From positions 4,960,001 through 5,024,000 of the forward strand of contig NZ_CP073318.1 of assembly GCF_018263855.1 (NCBI RefSeq): 64,000 nucleotides of DNA. The letters are read 5' to 3'. This document shows, in pieces, positions 1-7,459 of this stretch. The notes beneath the pieces are model-generated. The model made no database searches and had not been told where the DNA came from. It saw nothing but the letters and a program-made list of their open reading frames with translations. The stretch is from Kutzneria sp. CA-103260. Lineage in GTDB: Bacteria; Actinomycetota; Actinomycetes; Mycobacteriales; Pseudonocardiaceae. The translations under genes and the position numbers were made by a program. Every line of letters starts with the position of its first letter. The stretch's first letter is position 1.

Positions 1-303
1 GCCAAGGTGCCCTACGACATCGTGCTGGAGATGGACGAGATCAACGACGACTTCCCGCAGACGTCGGTGGTTCTCGTGATCGGGGCCAACGACACCGTCA
101 ACCCGTCGGCCGACGACCCCGGCAGCCCCATCGCCGGCATGCCCGTGCTGCACGTGTGGGAGGCGCAGAACGTCATCGTGTTCAAGCGCTCCATGGCCGT
201 CGGCTACGCCGGCGTGCAGAACCCGCTGTTCTTCCGGGACAACAGCAAGATGCTGTTCGGCGACGCCAAGCAGCGGGTGGAGGACATCGTCCGGGCGCTC
301 TAG
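1..303 (+). CDS. pntB: NAD(P) transhydrogenase beta subunit, C-terminal part (partial)
   Basis: This is the last 100 codons of a gene that begins before the window. The motif GANDTVNPSA followed by GMPVLHVWEA and the ending KQRVEDIV are characteristic of domain III of PntB, the NADP(H)-binding domain exposed on the cytoplasmic side. With the alpha subunit(s), PntB couples hydride transfer between NADH and NADP+ to proton movement. The stop codon at 301-303 overlaps the stop of the convergent oxidoreductase gene on the other strand. Identity is firm from the motif; the membrane part is not visible here. Confidence 0.93.
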   Translation, partial: AKVPYDIVLEMDEINDDFPQTSVVLVIGANDTVNPSADDPGSPIAGMPVLHVWEAQNVIVFKRSMAVGYAGVQNPLFFRDNSKMLFGDAKQRVEDIVRAL

Positions 304-1244
304 GTCGTCAGCACGATCCGGCCGAAGACCTCACCGGCGTCCATCTTCCGGTGAGCCAGCACGGCCTGCTCCAACGGCAGCACCTCGTGCACCACGGCGG
401 CCAGTTCGCCCCGCTCGGCGGCGGCGAACTGGCCGGTCCGCACGGCGCGGCGATCGTCGGCGGACACGGTGTCGGAGCTGAAGGTGGCGAAGGAGGTCGA
501 CCTCCGGAACGCCGCCATCATCGTCACGCCGAAGTCGGCCGGCGGCTGGCCGCCCACCGCGCCGACGACCACCATGCGGCCGTTGGGATTGAGCCGGTCG
601 AGGAAGGACGGCAGATCGGGGCCGGCCACCACGTCGATGATCACGTCCCAGCCCGCACTCGATCCGCCGGAGCGGTCCAGCACATGGGTCGCCCCGAGCT
701 GACGCAGGCGCTCGCCGCGTTCGGGCGAGGACGTCGTCACCGACACCGGGCCGCTTCGGGCCGCGAGCTGCACGGTCATGATCCCGAGGCTACCCGCCGC
801 GCCGCGCACCAGCACCGACTCGCCGGGTGCGAAGTGCGCGTGGGCGAGACCGAAATGCGCCACCACCCCGGCACTGCCGAGCGTCACGGCGTCCACAAAG
901 GACAGATCCGGCGGCAGCTGGACGACGTCGGCCAGCGGGGCGACCGCCTGCTCGACATAGCCGCCCCCGGTGCCGGTGAACGCCCACACCCGTCGACCGA
1001 GCCACTCCGGGCCGACGCCGTCGCCGACGGCGGTCACCGTACCGGCCACCTCGCTGCCGGGGACGTGTCCTGCCCGGAAACCGTACGCGGCGAGCGCACC
1101 ACTGCGGATCAACGTGTCCGCGCCGGCGACGCCGATCGCCGCCACGTCGACCAGGACCTGCCCGGCGGCCGGGACCGGGTCGGGGAGCTCGACGACGGCC
1201 AGCCCGTCGGGGCCGCCGAACGTCCGAATCGCGATTGCCTTCAT
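300..1244 (-). CDS. MDR-superfamily NADPH:quinone reductase-like oxidoreductase
   Basis: A 314-aa protein of the zinc-independent quinone reductase branch of the medium-chain dehydrogenase/reductase superfamily. The N-terminal GroES-like fold has the typical opening MKAIAIRTFGGPDGL and a PGSEVAGTV segment. The Rossmann half carries the nucleotide motif VRGAAGSLG, where most relatives have GAAGGVG. No structural-zinc cysteine cluster is present, which fits the quinone reductase subgroup. It starts at an ATG 49 bp from a divergent TetR-type repressor, a common arrangement in which the repressor controls the oxidoreductase. The substrate cannot be told from sequence. Confidence 0.85.
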   Translation of the reverse strand: MKAIAIRTFGGPDGLAVVELPDPVPAAGQVLVDVAAIGVAGADTLIRSGALAAYGFRAGHVPGSEVAGTVTAVGDGVGPEWLGRRVWAFTGTGGGYVEQAVAPLADVVQLPPDLSFVDAVTLGSAGVVAHFGLAHAHFAPGESVLVRGAAGSLGIMTVQLAARSGPVSVTTSSPERGERLRQLGATHVLDRSGGSSAGWDVIIDVVAGPDLPSFLDRLNPNGRMVVVGAVGGQPPADFGVTMMAAFRRSTSFATFSSDTVSADDRRAVRTGQFAAAERGELAAVVHEVLPLEQAVLAHRKMDAGEVFGRIVLTT

Positions 1245-1293
1245 GGTTTCGACGCTAACGAGCCCCGCTCGACGCCGGGCTAAAGTGAGAACC
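1245..1293. promoter_or_regulatory. Divergent promoter region between MDR oxidoreductase and TetR genes
   Basis: This is a 49-bp gap between two divergent start codons. It holds a short inverted repeat, CGAGC-CCC-GCTCG (1259-1271), that could be part of a TetR operator. The gap is so small that both promoters probably overlap. I see no convincing -35/-10 pair. Confidence 0.35.
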
Positions 1294-1866
1294 GTGACCG
1301 ACCAGGCGACTCACATCCTGCGCTCCGACGCCCAGGACAACCGCGAACGCATCCTCGACGCGGCCCGCACCCTGTTCGCCACGGCCGGTCCCGAGGTGGC
1401 GATGCGGGACATCGCCCGGCAGGCCGGTGTGGGCCTCGCCACCGTCTACCGCCGCTTCCCCACCAAGGAAGCGCTGGCCGCCGAGGCGCTCGCGGACCGG
1501 ATGGGCGGTTGCCACGCGGTCATCGAGGAAGGGCTGGCCGATCCCGACCCGTGGCACGGACTCCGCCTGGTCATCGCGAAGATCTGCGAGCTGAACACCC
1601 GGGATCTCGGGGCCACCGCGGCCATCGCGGCGGCCTTCCCCACGGTTTTCGACCTGCCCGCGGCCCGCTCACGCTCGCTCACCTCACTGGCCGAACTGAC
1701 CCGCCGGGCCAAGGCCACCGGCCGCCTGCGCGCCGACCTCGTCGTGGACGACGTCGTGCTGGTGTTCATGGCCAACAACGGAATCCAGGCCGCCGCACCG
1801 GAAACCCTCGCCGCCGCCTCGCGACGGTTCGCCCAACTCGCCATCCGCTCGCTGGAAGCCGCCTAA
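1294..1866 (+). CDS. TetR/AcrR family transcriptional regulator
   Basis: A 190-aa repressor. The N-terminal helix-turn-helix is clear: NRERILDAARTLFATAG, then MRDIARQAGVGLATVYRRF and PTKEAL (residues about 12-60). The remainder is a helical ligand-binding domain of typical length. The open frame extends upstream through the MDR gene, but the GTG at 1294 was chosen because it places the HTH at the usual distance from the N-terminus and leaves the divergent gene intact. The likely target is the divergent MDR gene. The stop codon overlaps that of the convergent LysR gene. Confidence 0.86.
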   Translation: MTDQATHILRSDAQDNRERILDAARTLFATAGPEVAMRDIARQAGVGLATVYRRFPTKEALAAEALADRMGGCHAVIEEGLADPDPWHGLRLVIAKICELNTRDLGATAAIAAAFPTVFDLPAARSRSLTSLAELTRRAKATGRLRADLVVDDVVLVFMANNGIQAAAPETLAAASRRFAQLAIRSLEAA

Positions 1867-2777
1867 CGGGCCCAGCTGGCCGTCCACACGTCGTCGGTGC
1901 GGGTCGAAAGCCAGTTCTCGGCCAACCGTTGGCGGAGCCCGGCCAGGCCGGGATGGGCGTTGTCGGCCCGCCAGATCAGCGAGTGCGGGTAGACCGGAGT
2001 CGGCCTGCGCACCGGGATCAGCCGCAGGTCCTCAGACCGGTGCAGCCGGATCACCGTGCCGAAGAAGGTCGCGAGCGACGGCGTGTCGGCGATCCGGTCC
2101 AGCATGTGCTCGGTGCCGAAGTTCGGGCCCTCGGCGTCGATGGACAGACCGAACGCGGTGGCGAGTTCCTCGTAGTAGACGCCCCACTCCGCGCCCGGCA
2201 CGATGCCGGGAATCCAGATGCGGTGCCCCACAAGGTCTTTCGGCGTCAGCTCGGTGGCATCGGCGAGTTCGTGGTCCAAGCCGACCAGCAGGTGCAGGGG
2301 CTCGTTGTCGACGCGCATCGTGCGCAGGCCGTCCGATGGCGGGGTCGGCGTGGCGCAGAACGCGGCGTCGATCTCGCCGGACCGCACGGCGGCGGTGGCG
2401 GCGGTGCCGTTGGGCAGCGTGACCACCTCCAGCTCGATCTCCGGGTGCTGGCGGTGGAATTCCTGCACCAGCGAGGCGCAGACCGAGCGTCGGCCCAGCA
2501 CGTCGACCCGCAGCGGACGCCGCCCCGGTCGGACCGACTCCACGGCCCGGTCGGCGACCGCCAGCAGGGCGCGGGCGTGCGGCAGGAAGGCCTCGCCCTC
2601 GCTGGTCAGCTGGATGCCCCGCGCGGTGCGGCTGAACAGGCGGACGCCGAGCTCCTTCTCCAGCGCGGCAACGCGCTTGGAGACCGCCTGCTGGCTGATG
2701 CCCAGCTCGACGGCGGCTTCCTGGAGCTGGCCCTCGTCGGTCGCCACCACGAAGGTCCGCACGGCGTTGAGGTCCAC
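1863..2777 (-). CDS. LysR family transcriptional regulator
   Basis: A 304-aa protein of normal LysR length. The N-terminal winged HTH (MDLNAVRTFVVATDEGQ, then LGISQQAVSKRVAALEKELG) is followed by a periplasmic-binding-protein-like effector domain from about residue 90. It is divergent from an MFS exporter gene with 69 bp between starts, and that gap holds a 15-bp palindrome. LysR proteins often control the neighbouring divergent gene, so it probably regulates the exporter. The effector is unknown. Confidence 0.88.
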   Translation of the reverse strand: MDLNAVRTFVVATDEGQLQEAAVELGISQQAVSKRVAALEKELGVRLFSRTARGIQLTSEGEAFLPHARALLAVADRAVESVRPGRRPLRVDVLGRRSVCASLVQEFHRQHPEIELEVVTLPNGTAATAAVRSGEIDAAFCATPTPPSDGLRTMRVDNEPLHLLVGLDHELADATELTPKDLVGHRIWIPGIVPGAEWGVYYEELATAFGLSIDAEGPNFGTEHMLDRIADTPSLATFFGTVIRLHRSEDLRLIPVRRPTPVYPHSLIWRADNAHPGLAGLRQRLAENWLSTRTDDVWTASWAR

Positions 2778-2788
2778 GGCGCGAGGCT

Positions 2789-2803
2789 ACAACCGACGGT
2801 TGT
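2789..2803. promoter_or_regulatory. Palindromic operator candidate between LysR and MFS genes
   Basis: ACAACCG-A-CGGTTGT is a perfect 7-bp-arm inverted repeat with one central base. It lies 12 bp upstream of the LysR start and 43 bp upstream of the MFS start. Its position in a divergent LysR/transporter gap fits an autoregulatory and target operator. Assignment to this LysR protein is inference. Confidence 0.5.
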
Positions 2804-2846
2804 GGCTCGGCGGCGCGGGGTTGTTTGATCCGGCGGCACCATCACC

Positions 2847-4097
2847 GTGAAGATCGCCGGCATGGGTAGGGATTTCGGATGGCTTTGGGCCGCGTTCGCG
2901 GCCAGCGCAGTCGGCACCTGGTTCGCGTTCGACGCCTTTCCGCTGGTGGCGATCCTGGTGCTGCACAGCACCCCGGCGGAGGTGTCGCTGCTGGCCGCGG
3001 CCGGGCTGATCGTCGGGGCGCTGGTGGCGGTGCCGCTCGGGCCGTGGATCGAGTTCCGGCGCAAGCGGCCGGTGATGGTGGCGATGGATCTGCTGCGGTT
3101 CCTGGCGTTGCTGACGCTGCCGGCGGCATACCTGTTGCACGGCTTGACGTTCGGCCAGCTGGTGCTGGTGTCGGTGGTGGTCGCCGCGGCCGACATCGTG
3201 TTCACGGCGGCGAGCGGGGCGTTCCTGAAGTCGTTGGTGGCCAAGGAGCATCTACTTCAGGCCAACGGCCGGTTCGAGGCCACGAACTGGGCGGCCGTCG
3301 CCGTCGGACCGCCGCTGGGCGGGCTGGCCATCGGGGCGCTCGGGCCGTTGACGACCATCGTGGCCAACGCGGTGAGCTTTCTGTTGTCGGCACTGGGAAT
3401 CCGGGCCATCCGCGGCCAGGAGCCGGCCCCGGGCCAGGCTCCCCGGCTCAGCCTCGGCGAGATCTTCGACGGGTGGCGGCACATCCTTCGGCACCCGGTG
3501 CTGCGGCCGCTGTTCCTGAACTCGGCCCTGTTCAACGGTTTGCTGATGGCGACGGCCCCCTTGCTGGCCGTGCTGATGCTCGGCGACCTCGGCTTCACGC
3601 CGTGGCAGTACGGCCTGGCGTTCGGCGTGCCCAGCATCGGCGGGCTGGTCGGCGCGCGACTGGCCCGGCCGCTGGTGGGGCGGTTCGGCCAGCGGCCGGT
3701 GCTGCTGGCCACCAGCGTGGCACGGGTGGTTTTCGTGCCAGGCCTGGCTTTTGTCGGGCCGGGGCTGCCGGGGCTGCTGCTGGTGATCGTCCTCGAACTG
3801 GGCATCATCGTGTCCTGCAGCGTCTACGCCCCGGTGTCGGCGACCGCCCGGCTGGAGCACTCGGCCCCCGACACCGTGGCCCGGGTCCTGTCGGCCTGGT
3901 CGGTCACCACCAAGGTCAGCATCGCCGCCACCACCGCGATCTGGGGCCTGCTGGCCGGTCTCGTCGGGCCGCGTGAGGCGATCGCCGCCGCCGGCGTGCT
4001 GGCCCTGCTCACGCCGCTGACGATGATCGGCCGTCAGAGCACCCGCGTGGCGTACGGCATGATCTCGCCCCAGCGCACCGGCACCACCCGCACGTAG
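2847..4097 (+). CDS. MFS transporter, enterobactin-exporter-like (MFS_3)
   Basis: A 416-aa integral membrane protein with about 12 hydrophobic helices and the major-facilitator loop motif IEFRRKRPVM between helices 2 and 3. The opening WLWAAFAASAVGTWFAFDA is typical of actinobacterial exporters of the EntS/macrolide-efflux branch. The GTG at 2847 is used; an ATG at 2862 is an equally plausible start because neither has a strong ribosome site. Its 3' end runs 64 bp into the convergent NlpC/P60 gene. Regulation by the divergent LysR protein is likely. The substrate is unknown. Confidence 0.85.
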   Translation: MKIAGMGRDFGWLWAAFAASAVGTWFAFDAFPLVAILVLHSTPAEVSLLAAAGLIVGALVAVPLGPWIEFRRKRPVMVAMDLLRFLALLTLPAAYLLHGLTFGQLVLVSVVVAAADIVFTAASGAFLKSLVAKEHLLQANGRFEATNWAAVAVGPPLGGLAIGALGPLTTIVANAVSFLLSALGIRAIRGQEPAPGQAPRLSLGEIFDGWRHILRHPVLRPLFLNSALFNGLLMATAPLLAVLMLGDLGFTPWQYGLAFGVPSIGGLVGARLARPLVGRFGQRPVLLATSVARVVFVPGLAFVGPGLPGLLLVIVLELGIIVSCSVYAPVSATARLEHSAPDTVARVLSAWSVTTKVSIAATTAIWGLLAGLVGPREAIAAAGVLALLTPLTMIGRQSTRVAYGMISPQRTGTTRT

Positions 4098-5350
4098 GCG
4101 CCGGAGTAGGGCGCCTCGATCATCCGGCCGCCGCCGACGTACATCGTGACATGGTGGATGTTGCTGGGGTTGCCGTAGAACAGCATGTCGCCGGGGGCCA
4201 TCTGGGACAGCGGCACGTGCTGGCCGGCGTAGTACTGGTAACCGCTGTAGTGCGGCAGGTAGACGCCGACGCCGGCGAAGGCGTAGACCATCAGCCCCGA
4301 GCAGTCGAAGCCGATCTTGTTGAAGTCGCCGTAGTAGTCGGCGTCGCCGCCGCCGTCGCTGATGCCGCGGCTGGGGCCGCTGGGCGTGCCGCCGCCCCAG
4401 GCGTAGGGCATGCCCAGCTCGGCCATGGCCCGGGCGATCACCGCCGCCGCCCGGCCGGGAGCGGCCACCGACACCCCGGCCGGCGGCGGGGCGGGCCGGT
4501 TCGGCACCGGCCGGGACGCCGCCGCGGCGGCCGCGGCAGCGGCCGCCGCGGCCTCTTCCTTCTTCTTCTCGGCCTGCCAGTCGTCGTAGCGCTGCCGCTG
4601 CGACTGGAGATCGCTGACGTTGGCCTGCGCCGCCGACAGCTGGCTCTCCATGTCCGACTTGGACGACTGGAGCTGCTTCTCCTGGTCGGCCTCCTGCTGC
4701 CGGGCCGCCACCGCCGCCGCCATCGCGGCGTCCACCTTGCGCTTGGCCGCGTCGGCCTCGGCCTGCTTGGCCTTGGCCACCTCAAGGGCCTTGCGGCTGG
4801 CCGAATCCTTGTTGGCCCGGTCCACATCGGCCCGCTGGGCCACGTCCATGGCCTTCAGCTCGGACTCGCTGACCGCGTTGAGCATCTGCACCCGGGCCAG
4901 CAGGTTGTCCGGGCTCGTCGCGTCGAACAGGGCCGAGAAGCCGCCGACCGCGCTGCCCTGCGAGAAGCTGGCCGCCGCGAAGTCGTCGAGCCGCTTGCGG
5001 GCGTCGTCCATCGACTTCGCCGCCGCGTCCGCCTCTGTCTTGGCCGCCGCCGCGTCGTCGCTGGCCTGCCGGGCCGCCGCCTGCGCCGTCTCCAGGTCGA
5101 CCCGGGCCTTGTTGACCTCCTCCATCCGGGCCTCGACCTGGTCCTGGAGGTCCGACAGCCTGACGTCGGCCGCGGCCAGCTGGTTGGTCAGGTCGCCGAC
5201 CTTGGCCGCCTTGTCCCTGACCTGGTCCTGGCCCGCGCTGATGTCCGAGTCCGACGGATCGCTCGGCGGTGGCGGCAGCGCCGCCCCCGGCGCGGCCGCT
5301 CCCACCAGGACGGCCAGCACCACCGCGGCCACCACGGATGTTCGCACCAC
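4034..5350 (-). CDS. Secreted NlpC/P60 peptidoglycan endopeptidase, RipA-like
   Basis: A protein of about 438 aa that cleaves peptide stems in the cell wall, by analogy with mycobacterial RipA. In order it has a signal peptide (VVAAVVLAVLVGAAAPG, cleaved near AALPPPP), a long coiled-coil region rich in Ala, Lys, Glu and Asp (about residues 35-265), an Ala/Pro linker, and a C-terminal NlpC/P60 domain. The catalytic Cys is in FDCSGLMVYA and the His in IHHVTMYVG. The frame is open to 5365, but AGGAGG sits at 5357-5362, so the GTG at 5350 (or 5347) is the better start. The coiled coil probably keeps the hydrolase inactive or anchors it to partners. Confidence 0.88.
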   Translation of the reverse strand: MVRTSVVAAVVLAVLVGAAAPGAALPPPPSDPSDSDISAGQDQVRDKAAKVGDLTNQLAAADVRLSDLQDQVEARMEEVNKARVDLETAQAAARQASDDAAAAKTEADAAAKSMDDARKRLDDFAAASFSQGSAVGGFSALFDATSPDNLLARVQMLNAVSESELKAMDVAQRADVDRANKDSASRKALEVAKAKQAEADAAKRKVDAAMAAAVAARQQEADQEKQLQSSKSDMESQLSAAQANVSDLQSQRQRYDDWQAEKKKEEAAAAAAAAAAAASRPVPNRPAPPPAGVSVAAPGRAAAVIARAMAELGMPYAWGGGTPSGPSRGISDGGGDADYYGDFNKIGFDCSGLMVYAFAGVGVYLPHYSGYQYYAGQHVPLSQMAPGDMLFYGNPSNIHHVTMYVGGGRMIEAPYSGAYVRVVPVRWGEIMPYATRVL

Positions 5351-5561
5351 CGCACACCTCCTCACGGATTAGGCCGTTCGGAGCAGTAGCTATTAAGCCG
5401 ATCGGCGTCAACCAGGCACCGTGTCACTGTGCCACTCGTGTCCCACCGACGCCACAAATCCCGTGCAAAACTCACCCATCATCAGCCACACGTGTCACAC
5501 GAATGGCCTAGAACCCCTGCGGCGGGTCGGGCGCCACCACCTCAAGGTCCACACCACCGCG

Positions 5562-7097
5562 TCAGAGGTTGCGCAGTTCCGGCCACAGCCTGGACCACGA
5601 CTCGTCCCGGCCGACGCACAGGGAGATCGACGCGCCCTGATAGAGGTTGTTCACCCCCAGCTTGTTGTCCACGGTGGCCACCTGGGTGACCTTGGCGAAG
5701 TGCCGGCGCATGGTCGCGTCGGTGTTGAGCAAGGCATTGACGTACAGCACGTCCGTGGCGCTTTCCGGCGGGACGCCGAAATACCAGTAACCGCGGTTGG
5801 GGCTGTAGGCCGCGGGCAGACCGCGCGCCGGCCCGTAGAGGGCGATCGCGCTGGCCAACCAGTAGGAGTCGCCGACGATTGCGGTGTGCCGCCGCACGTC
5901 CTCGGGCAGCGCGCGGTACGCGGCGGCGATGTCGCCGGTCACCTGCGGCCATCCGACGCTCTCGACGTCGAGGGCGTCCACCGTGTCGTCGTCGCCCCGT
6001 AACGGACGCGGCTCGAGCGGCAGCGTTTGCAGCAGCATCGCCACCGACAGGGCGACGGCCGGCCACGCGACCCACGGCACCCAACGCCTCCGCCGCGGGC
6101 CGTCCAGGCCGACGGCGGCCAACGCCCACAGCACGGGCAGGATGCCGGCGGCGTAGTACGGCCGGCCGGCCATCACGATGAACACGACGACCAGCGACAC
6201 CGCGACAATGGCGAGAAACCTGTACTGGGGCAGGCGAATCGCGCGCCACAGGCCGTACAGCCCGAGCGGGACCCCGATGACTCCGCCGGCCCCGCCGAGG
6301 GCAAGCAGGAATCCGCTCGCACCGCCGCCACCACCGCCCTCCTGCTCGACGGCGACCTCATGGATCATCTGGATCTGCGGCCAGCCGTGGTCGGCCTGCC
6401 ACAGCAGCGACGGCACGGAGGTCAGCACAGCGATGCCGGCGCCGAGCCACAGCATCTTGCTGCGGAAGATGTCCCGGGGGCCGGCGATCAGGATCGCGAC
6501 GCCGGCGAGCACCCAGAAGGACACGATCAGGTACTTCGCCTGGAGATCGACGGCGGTGGCCAGGCCGGCCCACAGCAGCAGCCGGTCCTCACGCAGTCGC
6601 ACCCAGCGCACCAGCAGCCAGGTGATGGCCGTCCACCAGAACAGGTCCACGCTGGTCGTGGCGAGCAGGTGGCCACCGACGTCGACCACCGGCGCCACGG
6701 CGTAGGCGGCCGCCGTGATGATCTGCGCCCGGCGCCGGCCACCGAGCTCCCGGGCGATCAGCGCGGCCACGACGATGCCGGCGACCGTCGCCAGGATCGC
6801 CGGGATGCGCACCACCGCGATGTTTCCCGGCGCGATCGTGTCGGCGATCAGCGCCAGGAACGGCACCAGCGGGGGCTGGTCGGCGTAGCCGAAGTCCAGA
6901 TGATGTCCGGCGGCGACGAAGTAGAGCTCATCGCCGAAGTAGCCATAGCGGCCGCTGGCCGCCAGCAGCACGACGCCCAGCAGGCCCGCGACGAACACGA
7001 CCGGCAGTACGGCAAAGTCCGCCACCGCCGTCCCCACGTCGGCTCTGGACGTGTCCGTCGATTTTCCCTCTGGTGATTTTCCCTCGGATAACAACAC
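5562..7097 (-). CDS. GT39/ArnT-like membrane glycosyltransferase
   Basis: A 511-aa polytopic membrane protein with about 11-12 hydrophobic helices. The first extracytoplasmic loop carries GDELYFVAAG and YADQPPLVP, the acidic-residue signature of PMT/ArnT-type transferases that use polyprenyl-phosphate sugars. The start chosen is the GTG at 7097, preceded at good spacing by GGGGAG; the frame is open further upstream to 7157 without a better site. Codon 3 is TTA (7089-7091), a very rare leucine codon in high-GC actinomycetes that can make translation depend on the bldA tRNA. The acceptor is unknown, possibly a cell-envelope glycan or protein. Confidence 0.82.
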   Translation of the reverse strand: MLLSEGKSPEGKSTDTSRADVGTAVADFAVLPVVFVAGLLGVVLLAASGRYGYFGDELYFVAAGHHLDFGYADQPPLVPFLALIADTIAPGNIAVVRIPAILATVAGIVVAALIARELGGRRRAQIITAAAYAVAPVVDVGGHLLATTSVDLFWWTAITWLLVRWVRLREDRLLLWAGLATAVDLQAKYLIVSFWVLAGVAILIAGPRDIFRSKMLWLGAGIAVLTSVPSLLWQADHGWPQIQMIHEVAVEQEGGGGGGASGFLLALGGAGGVIGVPLGLYGLWRAIRLPQYRFLAIVAVSLVVVFIVMAGRPYYAAGILPVLWALAAVGLDGPRRRRWVPWVAWPAVALSVAMLLQTLPLEPRPLRGDDDTVDALDVESVGWPQVTGDIAAAYRALPEDVRRHTAIVGDSYWLASAIALYGPARGLPAAYSPNRGYWYFGVPPESATDVLYVNALLNTDATMRRHFAKVTQVATVDNKLGVNNLYQGASISLCVGRDESWSRLWPELRNL

Positions 7098-7314
7098 TGA
7101 CCGCTCCCCTTGTCCGCACTCCCGGCGGGAGCATGCGCCGCAGGCCGGCCGGCGCACACCGAACGGGCATCAGCGACTGGGAAAACCACTGATTTCGCCG
7201 TCCACGTTCACAAGAAGAGGCCCTGCCGCGCCGACCGAGCCCGAAGTAAACCAAACACCATGGCCAGATAAATCGGACACAAAATGAACAGAATTGCGAG
7301 AACCTACGTATGCA

Positions 7315-7345
7315 CCGAATGCGTGAATACACTGCACGCATTCGG
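7315..7345. repeat. Inverted repeat, 11-bp perfect arms
   Basis: CCGAATGCGTG (7315-7325) pairs perfectly with CACGCATTCGG (7335-7345) across a 9-nt loop. It lies 218 bp upstream of the glycosyltransferase start and 115 bp beyond the acyl-CoA ligase stop. No T-tract follows on the minus strand, so an operator or a second attenuating hairpin is as likely as a terminator. Confidence 0.55.
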
Positions 7346-7391
7346 CGTATCCCGGAGCATGCCCCACCCGCCTCCGCGAGTCCCGCCCACA

Positions 7392-7435
7392 GTCACACCG
7401 AAAGCCCGAAACGGATTCATACAGTTCGGTGTGAC
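7392..7435 (-). terminator. Probable terminator hairpin of the acyl-CoA ligase operon
   Basis: GTCACACCGAA (7392-7402) pairs with TTCGGTGTGAC (7425-7435): an 11-bp perfect stem with a 22-nt loop, beginning 25 bp after the minus-strand stop at 7460. There is no clear T-run, as is common for actinobacterial terminators. Confidence 0.5.
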
Positions 7436-7459
7436 GGAGAGCGTGACTCGCGGGGGTGG

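Larger units (their letters stand above)
7098..7459. other. 362-bp gene-free stretch, AT-richer, with two hairpins
   Basis: This is the upstream region of the glycosyltransferase gene and the downstream region of the acyl-CoA ligase gene. No supported reading frame is present. It is noticeably more AT-rich than its surroundings between about 7180 and 7330. It carries two 11-bp-arm inverted repeats (listed separately), one likely a terminator and the other possibly an operator. Confidence 0.6.

Noticed and set aside
156..1283. 375-codon plus-strand frame over the MDR gene
   Set aside because: His/Arg-rich antisense translation; the MDR protein on the minus strand has full family motifs.
4500..4560. 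GCC/GCG-rich tract resembling a simple repeat
   Set aside because: It encodes the polyalanine linker between coiled coil and NlpC/P60 domain in frame.
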